A stretch of DNA of 64,000 bases from Akebia trifoliata (lineage: Eukaryota > Streptophyta > Magnoliopsida > Ranunculales > Lardizabalaceae). The stretch covers positions 2,108,001 to 2,172,000 of the forward strand of contig CM030714.1 of the NCBI GenBank assembly GCA_017979445.1, read 5' to 3'. The position numbers and the translations under genes are program-made. Positions 29,301-54,987 of this stretch are shown here, piece after piece. The number at the start of each line of letters is the position of its first letter. The stretch's first letter is position 1. Under the pieces are notes generated by a model, which did not search any database, was not told the DNA's origin, and was given only the letters and a program-made list of their open reading frames with translations.

Positions 29301-29520
29301 AATTTGAAAATATAGGAAAATCTTAAATCATGTATGATGCAAAAATAAATGAAAAAATAAATCGGTTCTAGGTACTTGTCGGTACCTATTGGATAAAACC
29401 TAATGGTTATGATTCCTATCGATTCGGTTCCATATTAGACCTGACTCTAATCACTTCCAATAATAAAGGGATATAAACCGGGTTTTTTGATTTTGGTTCG
29501 GTTATGGGTAAATGGGTACC
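28395..29520. other. Intergenic DNA, nothing coding
   Basis: No gene is supported. The sequence includes a generic 'ggttcggttccgg'-like AT/GGTT repeat (28,890-29,470) and an (AT)n run at about 29,268-29,297. It lies between the CACTA insertion and the G-rich tract. Confidence 0.5.
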
Positions 29521-29526
29521 TATAGA

Positions 29527-29571
29527 GCGGGGGCGGGGGCGGGGGCGGGGGCGGGGGCGGCGGGAAAGGAG
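29527..29571 (+). repeat. (GCGGGG)n hexamer tract, potential G-quadruplex
   Basis: Six runs of four or five G separated by single C residues, ending in 'ggcggcggg'. It is by far the most GC-rich spot in an otherwise AT-rich window. Runs of this spacing satisfy the G3+N1-7 pattern several times over on the plus strand. No gene starts nearby. Confidence 0.85.
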
Positions 29572-29939
29572 GTCTATAGCTACTCCCTACAGTTAATGGA
29601 ACAAAATCTATGGTTTAAATAATAGATGAGTGGCTCAAGCCAAGTCTTTTCTTTTATTATAAAATATCTTTTTATAGATGCCTTTCCACGTTTAGTAAAT
29701 GTTGGAGATTCTTCCCTTTTCTTTTGACCACTCCAGCCACGTTTTTGCTTTCCTCTCTTGTCACTATCAAAATTTTCTTTTAATTATTATTTATTTCTTC
29801 ATTTCTCTTTTGCAAAATCCTAGAAAAAAGAAGAAGAATAATTTATTTATTTATTTTTTTCTTTCATTTTGCAAATCCCTAGAAAAAAAATCATTTAATT
29901 GAAGTTCATTTTTTTTTTTACAAGGTATGAAATATGAAA

Positions 29940-30132
29940 AATGCTGGAATGACACAAATGGAGACACAAAGGTGACAAAAAATGGTGTGCTGGCGCGCAC
30001 ATAACCGTAGATGCTTTTTACATAACCGTAGATGCTTTTTACTCGTATCTCGCGGAAAAGCATCTATGGTACTGTGCGCGATACCGCATCATTTTGTCAC
30101 CTTTGTGTCTCCGTTTGTGTCACCCCAGCATG
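29940..30132. mobile_element. MITE with about 42-bp terminal inverted repeats
   Basis: The left arm 'atgctggaatgacacaaatg' + 'gagacacaaaggtgac' is mirrored at the right end ('gtcacctttgtgtctccg', 'tgtcaccccagcat'). The centre contains a direct repeat of 'cataaccgtagatgcttttt' and a third, inverted copy 'aaaagcatctatgg'. The target duplication and the superfamily are undetermined. Non-coding. Confidence 0.75.
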
Positions 30133-30726
30133 ACTCATGAAATATTTACTTTTCTTGATTTTTGTTTATCAAATTGTTCATCCTTATAATTACTAATTTT
30201 TTGAATTTATTTTACTTCTTTGGTAATTGGGATTGTTTGGATGACAATGAAAAATTCATAGACGTCCTAGATCCATATCAAAAGACTCTACGGAAAGAGA
30301 TCGTGAGATGCCAATCATTTGGTAATTTTTTAATGGGACCTTTGTGAAATAAAACAATTGTCAATCCAATCCCTGATTTTTATCTTCCATCGAGCACATC
30401 ACATTAAGGCTTTATCTCTAACGCCAGTTAAAAAAAAAAGGAGGGATTTTGAAGAAATCTAGGGTTCTTCAAGCGGGATTTTGAACCAAAAGAGGATCGT
30501 ACCTTTTCATCGATCAAGAGGTGAGATTCTTCTTCGTTTATTCTTCATCTTCAAAATTTTTTTTCTTGGTTTTTTATTTGATTTCGTATTACAATCTCTC
30601 AAACAGAGAACAAATACAGTATTTTGGGGTTTTTGTTTCAGATTTTTTGCTTTCGTATATAAAAGCAAGTGCAATATTTCATTGGGGGGTTATGTGCTCC
30701 GTATGTATCTTCATTGGTGAAAATAA

Positions 30727-30980
30727 GTGGGTATAATAATATGAAATACTTGGAGTAGGTGAATCCGGTACTCAACAACACACCCCTTCACCCCAAAGGT
30801 GGAAAGGATCAAACTCGTGACCTAGACAGATCTTCCGCTCTGATACCATGTTAACTAACCATTTATCCGAAAAGATCGACCTATAAGAAAGAGGGTGCAC
30901 AATAAATATGAGAGGGCCACATGATAAATAGAGTATGTTAATACGTAACACTTGGGAGCATGTGAATCCTGCACTCAACA
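30727..30980 (-). mobile_element. TRIM retroelement, minus strand, 3' LTR truncated
   Basis: Read on the minus strand: a 132-bp LTR (30980-30849) starting TGTTGAGTGC and ending GTTAACA, then a perfect Met-tRNA primer site TGGTATCAGAGC (30848-30837). A short interior follows, then a purine tract near 30,790, and a second LTR start (TGTTGTTGAGTACC, about 30,780) that fades out by about 30,727. The layout is the same as the TRIMs at 4.0 and 51.5 kb, with a divergent sequence. Confidence 0.7.
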
Positions 30981-31288
30981 ACGTTGTCACCACCGTTTGA
31001 AAATTTTCAATTGCAATGAATGGCCATTTTAAAATATTGTTAATTAGAGGCCAACATTGACATTAAAAGAATATTAATTTGGTTCACCATTGCAATAGGG
31101 TAAGTTAGGAGGCCACCAAGTTTTGATCACACGCTTAAGCATGTTAGATTAATTAATCAAACAAGAGGGAGAATCCTTTACAAATTACAACTCCAAGTCT
31201 TTCTCACCACATATCACACTTTCTTGGCTCCATTGAGGCCTTATCGTTTGTTCAAGAGTCACGATCCATAATGGTGTCCCATTCCTAT

Positions 31289-31430
31289 AACAGTGTTAGG
31301 TGTCTACATGGCACATTTTTATTGGATTTCAAACACATCGTGCTGCGTGCACAGCTGGGTTAACAGCCCTAGGTGTTTTAAACTCCAACAAAAACGTGCC
31401 ATATAGACACCTTACCTTTATTATAAGAAC
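31289..31430. repeat. Foldback repeat
   Basis: 'ggtgtctacatggcacattt' is answered by 'acgtgccatatagacacctt', with further inner pairing (ttattgga / tccaacaa). The stem is about 40 bp with a roughly 60-bp loop. Non-coding; probably a small inverted-repeat element. The rest of 30,980-31,708 shows no gene. Confidence 0.6.
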
Positions 31431-31776
31431 ATTACACTGCTTCTAACTCATTTTTCAACTATAGACTAAAAGTCATCTTGATTGATAAACTTTTGCCTAT
31501 AGGTTGACCATTTTTTTTCCGCTATGGGCTTGGAGCCCATCCGCCTCTAGGTATCCAACCTCAATAGGTGAGGAGTGACCTGTCAATATTGAAGAAGTTC
31601 CTGAATCCAATAGTTAGAGTTTATCAATGAGGCTGATTATTTGTTCCTAGGTCCACGAAAGATAGGGCCAATCCATCCTGCAACTTGTTCCCAAATTCCA
31701 TACTCCTTTAATCAGTAGCTTTTTTATTTTTAGTTTTGATAAACAAGCAATAATATTAAAAAGAGGATTACAAAAC

Positions 31777-34700
31777 TCAGGTATTTGGAAGACTTAAGAG
31801 GTCTCCAATAGAAGCCCGCCTTACCACTAAAGGAAGATTATTTACAAGGTCAAAAGACTCGGAAGAACGAGATGAAGAGGCATAGACCGCTAACACATCA
31901 GCCACATTATTCCCTTCTCTAAAGACATGCCTTATGTCCCACTCAATCTCACTGAGTAAGAGCAGACATTTAGCCACAATGTGCTCATAAAACCAAGGGA
32001 ATCTCCTACCTTTGAGAGCTCTAACGAGAAGGGACGAATTTGATTCAATTAACAACTTTTTTCCATTGAGATTACTGAGCTTCACCCCATGCAACACTGC
32101 AAGGAATTCAGCAAGGGAATTTTTTTCCTTGGCCTAAGAAAACACAACATGCTTTTATCAAGCATCCTTCATGATCACGAATTACACATCCTGTTCCAGC
32201 TGCACTCGGGTATCCCAAGCTTGAACAACCCAGCCGGCAGGCGGCCTGCTCCACTTAATAGAGAGGACCATTGAAAACCTGAGGTTTTTTTAATTAAAAA
32301 AGCCAAGCATCAATCTTTCTTTTAACTCCAGCCATTGATCTAAACACACCATCAAAAATTGCAGAATTTCTAGTAAGCCAAATCTCCCACATGATGATCC
32401 AAGGAGTTATAACTTCCATATAGTTTGAGGCATTTTTTGTCCATAAGAGCCTAAAGGAGAAAGTTGCTGTCCTAGGAGGAAGAAGACCTTGATCCCTACA
32501 GAATAATCCCCATATCGTGATACTAAAGGAGCATTCGAAGAATAAATGATTCAACGTCACCTTCGCATATTTGCAGAGGGGGCATTAAGAGGCTAAAACG
32601 TGTCCTCTACGCTTTCGAAGACCATCAACCTGAACTACTTTGTGAGATAATTTCCAGTTAAAAACTATAATTTTTTATGGAATCTTCAAGCTCCAAAGCA
32701 CCCTCCAAGATTCAACTTTTTGACCTTGGATTCTTATACAATTCCAAGCCGTTGAAGAGGAAAAGAGACTGGATGTAGTATGAAGCCAAATCGGTCTGTC
32801 GGATATGCTTTCCTCAATGATTAGATCTGAAGTAAAACGAGCCACCTCAGGACTGAATAAGAGAGAAAATTTTCAAATCAAATCTACCATGAGTAGACCA
32901 AACATCCTTAAGCGAAGCTTTATCCGAGTAACATGAGAAATGTTCTACTAAAGCTCCTGATCCTCGCTAGTTGTGAAACATGAAGGAGATCTTAGCACCA
33001 TCACCCACTAAGAATTTTGAGTTTCTATGAAAAGAGGGCATTTGATGCACCATAGACTTCCAAATCATGGAAGATTTCTGATTAGAAGCGACTTGATATA
33101 AGCTTTTATTATTCAGATACCTTCCATGCAAGAACTCAGACCATAATGCCTTCTTTATTAACATCTTCCAGCATAATTTCAGCATACCTACTTTGTGGAT
33201 ATCCACTAGGTGCTGAATACCTAAACCCCCTTCTTCTTTTGGCTTTGCCATCTTCTCCCAATTAAGAAGATGCAATTTTTTGTTTTCTCCAATGCTACCC
33301 CACAGGAATGTGGCAAAATGTTTTTCAATCAATTCAGTGACATGTTTTGGGATCGGGAGGATGGATAAAAGGTAGATAGGCATTGAATCGAGAACATTTT
33401 TTAGGAGGGTGAGCCTACTTCCATTCGAGAGAAGTTTCGACTTCCAACCCGCTGACTTTTTGATAATTTTCTCAACGAGCTCATTACAACTTTCCCTAGT
33501 CAATCTTGAAGAGACCAAAGGGACACCCAGATAAGTAGATGGAAGAGATCCTTCTCCAAAGCTGAGGATAGCCTGAACAAAACGCCTTCTAGAAGTCAAG
33601 GAATCATGGGCTAAGTAGAATTTACTTTTATCAACATTAATGGCTTGCCCAGATATCCTTTGATATTCAACTAAGAATAAATGCAGATTAACAAGAGATT
33701 TCTTTGAGGCTTTGGAGAAGATGAATATGTCATCCGCGAATAAAAGATGACAGGGAATAGCCATTCCACTAGACCCATGTCCATAATCTTGTTAATACCC
33801 CTGCTCAATACCTCCTCGGCTAAAATGAAGAGAGCTGGGGACAAAGAGTCACCTTGCCTGAGACCTTTAGAAGCACTGAAGTAGCCATAGGAGATTCCAT
33901 TAACTAACACCGAAAAATGAGGATTCGAGACACACCCTTTAACAAGCTTTACAAATCCCTCACAAAACCTAAATCTTTTAAGAACTTCAAAAAGAACACC
34001 CATTCCATTCGATCATAAGCCTTGGACATATCTATTTTAAGTGCCACATTACCCCCTCGAGATTTTTGTTCAAGTCTCTCATAATCTCATGAGCTAAAAT
34101 GACGTTATCATAAATGTTACGACCTTTTACAAACGCACTTTGCTCCTTTGAGATTAGATCAGGAAGGCATAACCCAATCCTATTAGTCACAATCTTTGAC
34201 AAAATTTTATAGAAAACATTACAAAGACTAATAGGCCGAAATTGGGCAAAAGAAGTTGGAGTTTCAACTTTAGGGATGAGAGTAATGGAAGTTGAATTAA
34301 TGGCAATGGGAATCATACCTTCTTAGAAGAAGTTAATAACCGTAGTCATCAGATCATATTTAATGATTGTCCAAGCTTTTTGATAGAAAAGAGCAAAAAA
34401 CCCATCTGGACCAGGAGCTCCCGTGCTTTTCATATTTTTTATCACTTCCCAAACCTCTTCCTCATTTGGAACTTTGACAAGACACGAGTTCATCTCAGAT
34501 GAGACAGAAGGCTGAATGACCTCCCAAAAAGGGCTATCAATATTTGGATTAGATGAAGATAATAACGATTCAAACTCTTCAGTTGCACATTTACCAATTG
34601 CTCTTGTTCCTCCAAAAGAACACCAGAAATAGTTTTAATACTTCGAATTTTGTTTTTTAAACTCCTGATCTTCGTAGACATGTGAAAAAAACGAGTGTTC

Positions 34701-35749
34701 TGGTCCCCTTCCTTGAGCCAAGTCACTCTAGATTTTTGCCACCAAAGAGATTCCAAATCTTTGCTGATAGAAGAATAATCAGATTTCACTTTTTGAAAGG
34801 CAATGTAGGTATCTTGGTTCCATTCACCTTCTTCTAAATTACCTTCCAGAAGGGCAACTTTTTCTACCATGTCTTTTTGTGTTTTGTTTAAATTACCAAT
34901 GACGTTTGCATTCCAAGCCTTTAAATCGCTCTTGAGGCGTTTAAGCTTAACGAAGAATCTGTATAAAGGACATCCCTCTGCCCTCAGATCCCAACTATTT
35001 TTCACCAATTCTAAGATATCATCCCTTTAGCCCATAAATCAAGAAGCTTAAAAGTGCGAATCAACAGAGAGGATAAGCGGGCAGTGATCCCAAAAAAGCC
35101 TAGGGAAATGGGAGACCAAAGTGTTCCCAAAAGTAGAGAGCCAAGTAGGTGAGAATAGACTTCGATCAAGACGAGCCCAAATTCGCCTCTTGTGATGTCT
35201 ATTGTTGCACCAAGTGAAGCGATTACTAGAGTAACCTACATCAACCAGACCTGTGTTAGAGATACAATCCCGAAAATTCTCCATGGATGTCAAAACAGGA
35301 TGACGACCACCTTTTTTCTCTTCAACACTAGTTATTGTATTGAAATCTCCAACAACAATAGCAATATCTAAAGGAGCTAAGAAATTTTCCAGATTATTCC
35401 ACATAACTCTTCTTTCCATAATTGAACAACTCCCTCTAACGATACAAATTTTAACGGGGGAGCCATTAATGGATGCTTCAAAGAAGAGATATTGATCGTC
35501 CGCATATGATAGCCTGATAAGGGCTGGATTACCAAACCAAAAAAATCAAATGGAACCCACCTCGGAGTTACAAAAGGCACTAGTAGCTTTCAGAGAAGAT
35601 TTGATATAGTTGAAATTGTTTAACTTCCTAGACATGGATTCCAGAATTGCAACAAAAATAGGGTTAACTTCAGACTTCATTCTCCTTAATCTGTCAAAAG
35701 AGGAGGTATTCATGATACCTCTAATATTCCAAATTATGGCTTGAGTCAT
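31777..35749 (-). pseudogene. LINE ORF2: endonuclease, reverse transcriptase, RNase H
   Basis: From ATG 35749 (MTQAIIWNIRGIMN). The endonuclease shows VVGDFNTITSVEEKKGG and RFTWCNNRHHKRRIWARLDR. RT shows FRPISLCNVFYKILSK, SKEQSAFVKGRNIYDN, GLRQGDSLSPALFIL and the catalytic LLFADDIFIF. A zf-RVT remnant is near 32,550, and RNase H (31777-32097) has WDIRHVFREGNNVADVLA. At least six frameshifts or stops occur, for example near 35,550, 35,020, 34,490, 34,030, 33,700 and 32,960. All domains of a complete element are present in order. Confidence 0.85.
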
Positions 35750-35766
35750 TGAGAAAGAGAGCAACC

Positions 35767-37261
35767 TCACCGTGCCATTCTTCGAATACCATCAATCATG
35801 GGAGAGTTTGGTTCTGAGGAGGAGAAATACCTGCGATTCTTCCTTCTAGTAACCAAAGAGAACACCTTGTCATTCGAACCAGCAGGATCAACAATAAATG
35901 AAGTGGCATTCGAATCCGCAAAAGGAAAATTCTTGGAAAAATCTTGAGAAAGCCTAGGATAGGCGAACAAGTCCCCTTCGATATCCACCATATTCATAAC
36001 AGAGACCAAATCGTTAGGCTCAACCAAATTCTGCTTATCCAGATCAGTTGTTGCCTCGAAGTCAGCAAAATTCACTCTAGAATCTTCTATGAAAAGTGCA
36101 ACTTCTAAATCTGGGTTTGCGTTTCCAGACTTGCAACCAAGAGATTCCTCAACTGTAAGACTATCTTTATTTGATTCATTTAACTTTGCACCTTCATCCA
36201 CTGAGGATTTCCCATTAGAAGGCCTTGATAGCAAATCTGAAGAAATCCCTAGAATTTTGAGGCCATTTGAAGCTGTAGTTTGAGGGTCCTCAATCACCAT
36301 TGAAGTTCCTCCCATAGTCAACTGATGACGAGTGATGGCCACGTTCAAGTCTGAGTTGGCCGAAACTTCCCCCATGGCTGTCTCCTTCCCCTTCCCTAAA
36401 ATCGGAGCAATTCTAGTGGGGACATCACACGCTCCTGAATTATCTTTGATCACCAAGGGACCAATTGGATGCTAATCTTTAACTATTTTGTCAGAATTTG
36501 GTTTTCTTGTGAGCTTAACTTCAAAAGAATTTTTTGGTTTCGGAGCACCCATTCTGCAGTCTGTTGCATTGTGACCTTGCTTGAAACATGAATAAGGAGG
36601 CAAAGCACCAAAATCTATATTTTGCCAAAAACCAGACTCACCAACTCCTATCCAAACACGATTGGGAGGGATTGAAAGAAGATTTAACAGGATGCAAACA
36701 CGGGCCCCATTCAGCCTAGTACCTTTCTTGGTAGCTAGATCTATGGCTAGGACTTCTCCCACCACTGAAGCCAAAGAAATCAGGTTGACTTCTTCATAAC
36801 AGAAAAAAGGAAGATTGGGGAAGGAAATCCACCAAGGGATTAGTGTTGGATCAACATCCGAGGGACGAAACAGAGGAGTCCATTTGAAAACTCGGAAAAC
36901 ATACTTCGAACAGAGCAGCCTCTCTTTAATCCAGATCATCTTCATGTCAGCATAGGAAGAAAAATTGAAAAGGACATGGCGGAAATCAATGGTGACTCTT
37001 CGATAAATTCCATCTAGCGATTTCCTTCCTGATGATCTCAATATTGGGCCTGAACAGTTTGGTAGAACTGTTTTTGAAAAATTTCCCCACTAAAGCGAAC
37101 TTGAATCTGTCAGAGCCCTTCTCAATGTCTTCTTCGTGGAAGTGAATAGCTGGTTCACCATGCCACTTAGTGATAGGACGAAGGGGTCTGTGATTGATCT
37201 GTTGAGGAGTATGACCTTTCCCCCCCCCAACAGCCTCAGCAAAGGATTTACTACCAATCAT
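35767..37261 (-). pseudogene. LINE ORF1 (DUF4283, zinc knuckle)
   Basis: Starts MIGSKSFAEAVGGG at 37261. The DUF4283 reading contains WHGEPAIHFHEEDI, then after a frameshift near 37,000 FKWTPLFRPSDVDPTLIPWW and FCYEEVNLISLASVVGEVL. The knuckle (PPYSCFKQGHNATDC) is C-x-H-C-like and follows near 36,570. A stop at 36472 is followed by an open 229-codon acidic C-terminal part ending at 35767. It would bind the LINE RNA. A run of ten C at 37,221 is a likely slippage spot. Confidence 0.8.
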
Positions 37262-37793
37262 CCCAAAAGAAACAGGTGAGGCAAAATAACAGACAGCTAA
37301 GCTGCGCCACAGGTACCAACTATAGTTCCTCCTTACCTTTCTTATATGAGCCTAGACAAATCCCTATTGTAATCAGTAGCTAGAGTTAACCAATCAGTCT
37401 GATTTTTGCTGCTTAGGTTCACCACAGATCAACCCATCCTACATATTGTTGCCAAAGTCCATATAGACATGAAAATCCTATTTCTCTCCTATGATACTGG
37501 TAGTAACAATTCATCAGGATATTAAAGAATAATTACAAACTTGCATTGCCTGCTTAAGTTCGAAATTTCAAACTACAAATAAATCAAGCTCATTTACCGG
37601 CATAAATGACTACGAGAAAAATGGGTAAATTCACCGCCAAGGTTAGTGAATTTGCTTGGATTTAGCCAAATTCAATGGAACTTGACGTCAAATTTACCCC
37701 TATTTTCACTTGGTGAATTGTTGTGACAAAACCATAGTTAATTTCTTTAAGCACAAGTTGTTTTTAATCGTGAGCATATACTTCTGTTTGTGA

Positions 37794-45844
<8,051 letters not shown>

Positions 45845-45930
45845 TTTGGATTGAAAGGATCTAATTGTGAAGATTTTACTGATGAGGATGAATTAATTTG
45901 GTGTGAATTTATATTTAGAAGACTTGGAAA

Positions 45931-45958
45931 TGTCAACATTTGAAAAGATCAAAGTCAA
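45931..45958 (-). promoter_or_regulatory. Pair of W-box-like motifs upstream of CRK-B
   Basis: TTGACA at 45936-45931 and TTGACT at 45958-45953 on the coding strand, about 105-130 bp before the leader ATG. Spacing and surroundings are conserved with CRK-A (15604-15631). WRKY factors bind TTGAC(C/T); one of the two CRK-B sites deviates. Confidence 0.4.
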
Positions 45959-46255
45959 AATCGATCTCTCCTCTCGCTCTAGAAAGAGTCCGACTTTGAA
46001 GCTGGAAGGTACTTCAAAATTTGAAGGAACCCTCCTTGATACAAGATACTTTGCTTTTTGAATTTATTTAAGGCCGCTACAATTTTGCCGAAATGTGAAA
46101 TGCCACATGTAATCCAATGGAGAGGGTTCCTTCAAAGTTTTGAAGGAGAATTCCTGCTTCAAAGTTTTTCCCCCTGTAGAACTGATAAAAGAGAGATTGG
46201 GACATAAGGGAAACATTGAAGGCTCATTAACGTATGTGGACTTTAAAGCAATGTT

Positions 46256-46412
46256 ATTTTTCCCCCTTTTGTGATATAGTGGGTGTCCCCAACCTTTGGA
46301 TGGGACTATTCCCACAGTTAGCCCACTCACACAAAGTCCTAGGTGCAGCATACTGAGTCAAGGGTTAACATAACCTCAGAGGGTGATCAGAAAAAATTCA
46401 TACCTGCGTGGG
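46256..46412 (-). mobile_element. SINE-like 157-bp insertion in the CRK-B promoter region, 10-bp TSD
   Basis: AAGCAATGTT stands at 46246-46255 and again at 46413-46422. Between them are 157 bp. Read on the minus strand they end in an A-rich 'aaaagggggaaaaat', as for a retroposed sequence. No coding frame. No clear polymerase III boxes were found, so SINE is tentative. It starts about 410 bp upstream of the CRK-B ATG. Confidence 0.55.
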
Positions 46413-46427
46413 AAGCAATGTTTTAAA

Positions 46428-46465
<38 letters not shown>

Positions 46466-46794
46466 AAATTAGAACTCAAAAATTAATATATGGAAATTTT
46501 AATATTTATTTAAATATTATCTTTAAAACCTTTAAAGAATATCAACAAATCGAAAGATTTAGATACAAAAATTTGGAAGTCTTTTTTTTTTTTTTCAAAT
46601 AATTTACAGATTCCTACATGGTTTAATATTTTAATATGAAGGTTGGTACATAACACCCCGTCAAAGGTGCATCTGATTTCAAATGTCCTAGGGATTGTAG
46701 TTTTATGAAGGGTTCATTTTCTCCATAAATCGTTAGTACATTTTCTCTTATCTCAGATGTTTGTTTGATAGAGGAGTAGGGTATATAAAACTAA

Positions 46795-47030
46795 GAGTCA
46801 TGATAATTTGACTTAGTCATGTGGCATACTCAATTGACACTCTTGATGTGATAGGCTCAAGAACTGTAGATTTACTCTCCTTTGCTATCCTTAGGATACA
46901 AGACTGCACCTTTTTATGGGGGACCATAGTTCTATATCTCGAGGAGTGCAGATTTACGGTTCTTGAACCTATCACGTCAAAGGTGTTGATTGAATATACC
47001 ACGTGACTAAGACAGATTATCACGATTCTA
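46795..47030. repeat. Long palindrome (foldback element)
   Basis: The left arm 'cttagtcatgtggcatactc' through 'caagaactgtagattta' is mirrored by 'gcagatttacggttcttgaa' through 'accacgtgactaag', about 75 bp per arm with an about 70-bp centre. Because of this symmetry both strands show a similar roughly 60-codon open frame. These frames are mirror artefacts and not proteins. Confidence 0.75.
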
Positions 47031-47047
47031 AAACTAAATACAAGTTG

Positions 47048-47346
47048 AGAATTTTGGGGTTCTAAGTAAAAACCAATTAGCAGTGAGTGGAGAGGTCTAA
47101 GAGCTTATAACGAGATACACAAGACAATTTGTATCTGATGTGGGACTAAACTAAATACGCCCCTGCACGTGTGGGCTGGATTTGGCTAAAGCACGTGGAG
47201 ATATGAACTGAATGATGTGGAGGATAGAAAGGCTATACCATGATAATTTGGGGGTCCAACTCAAAACCAATTGGCAATGAGTGTAGAGGCCCAAGAGCCT
47301 ATAAGGAGAGAGACAAGGCCATTTGTGTCCGACATGGGACTAAACT
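47048..47346. repeat. Direct repeat of about 105 bp, two copies
   Basis: Copies at about 47,048-47,152 and 47,240-47,346 share 'accaattggcaatgagtg', 'gaggcccaagagc' and 'gatgtgggactaaact'. They may be LTR debris of the adjacent Copia remnant; the class is not certain. Confidence 0.55.
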
Positions 47347-47355
47347 CAACACAAG

Positions 47356-47900
47356 CCAAAATTGAAAGTGATGTTGACAGTCTCAAAGCAAGGTTGGTAG
47401 CCAATGGTTATAAGATAAAGTTATAATTCAACGAGGCTATAATTACATAAATAAATTGATGATTATATTGTTGATGAATTCAGCCTTTCACGGAATTTAT
47501 CGATATCAAATTTCACTACATTTGTGATCTTGTGAAGGACACAATGAAACTGTGATCCAGTTTTGCCACTCCAAAGATCAAGCTGTTGACACCTTTATGA
47601 AGCCTCTGTCAGCTATTGTATTTTGAACAATTGAAAGGATGATGGCCATGGGGATGGAGGTGTTCAAAGACCAATATGGAGTAAAGGGAGACTGTTGGAA
47701 ATAAGCAAAATGAAGTCTTAATTTTCCATCAATATTAGAGTTCTTTCTAATGTTTAGGAGTTGGTTTGTTTTATTAGTGGTTTTATTTGTTTAGGAGTGG
47801 TTTTGTTTTAAGTATATATATACACATAAGTACCCACGTATATAAGACATGTAGGGAAGATTTTTATATTCCAGTAAATAAATTTTTATTTATTTATTTA
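47356..47900 (+). mobile_element. Copia remnant (RT start joined to the C-terminus, then LTR)
   Basis: Reads DVDSLKARLVANGYK, the start of Copia RT. After a deletion it gives IQFCHSKDQAVDTFMKPLS, the end of Copia RNase H. Then 'gggagactgttgg' resembles a purine tract followed by an LTR start (TGTTGGAAATAAG). Most of the element is deleted. Confidence 0.65.
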
Positions 47901-48165
47901 TTTTTTGGGTTTTTTTGTTCTCGTTTTCTTTAATTTTTTCCTTTATTTTTTGCCTTGGAGAATTGACAACTACTAAAACTCTTAATACAAACTATTTGAA
48001 AGGTAAAACATACATGTTTTTGCTTCATTAATGGGCTACTTCAGTTCAAACATTCTGGCTAATATAAACAACTCAAAGTAGATTTATTTACATAAATAGT
48101 TGTGAAAACCCTAGTTAATGTCGCGCAAACTATATTTAATTGTTTATGATACCAAGAATCCACAA

Positions 48166-54445
<6,280 letters not shown>

Positions 54446-54611
54446 CTGCGAAAATAAGATCAATTTTCTTTTGTAAGTAACCCAAATTGTTGAGCATGAA
54501 ATTTTGAAACTAAAGTTGTTGGAAAACTTCAAACAATGATAATCAATCATTTTAAGGAGTTCATGTAGGAATAGAAAAAATAAACTCTAACATTCAACAA
54601 CTAGCTTCTTA

Positions 54612-54986
54612 GAGCAACTCCAACACACTTGAGCACGCTGTAGGCATTTCCTCCCAACTGCCTTTTTGTAGAGCCAGAGCCTCAAGGAGGGATTCCAACA
54701 CTCTCGGGCTCTGGCTCTCCACTTCAAGTTTTTATAGAGAGAGAAAGTTTGATGGTCAAAAGTAGAGAGTTGATTTTTCTCTCTCTACCTGTTTGTGCAA
54801 AAAAACGACGGCAGTTGTGAGCAATATCACTGTAGCTGCATCTTGTGGAAAAGAATTTTTTTTTAAAAAATATTTCTGAAAAGCAATTTTGGTTTGTAGC
54901 ATCTGAGTGCAAAGCCCTTAAATAGGCATAAGTGTTCTCTACAATAAAATATTCAGCTTTTATGCTTATTTGTGTTGGAGTTGCTC
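54612..54986. mobile_element. PIF/Harbinger-type MITE, 375 bp, TSD TTA
   Basis: Perfect 15-bp terminal inverted repeats GAGCAACTCCAACAC / GTGTTGGAGTTGCTC are flanked by TTA on both sides (54609-54611, 54987-54989). The paralogous site in CRK-A (7107-7114, 'ctcttatgag') has a single TTA and no insert, a clean empty site. Non-coding. Confidence 0.9.
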
Positions 54987-54987
54987 T

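Larger units (their letters stand above)
31721..37369 (-). mobile_element. Full-length L1-type LINE, 5.65 kb, 12-bp TSD
   Basis: The element runs on the minus strand from 37369 (about 108-bp 5' UTR) through ORF1 and ORF2 to an A-rich tail ('aaaactaaaaataaaaaaa'). It is bounded by the identical 12-mer TAATCAGTAGCT at 31709-31720 and 37370-37381, the target duplication. Both ORFs carry stops and frameshifts, so it is inactive. It lies just downstream of CRK-B and is transcriptionally parallel to it. Confidence 0.9.

Noticed and set aside
46817..47023. Matching small frames on opposite strands
   Set aside because: Mirror images caused by the palindrome, not two genes.
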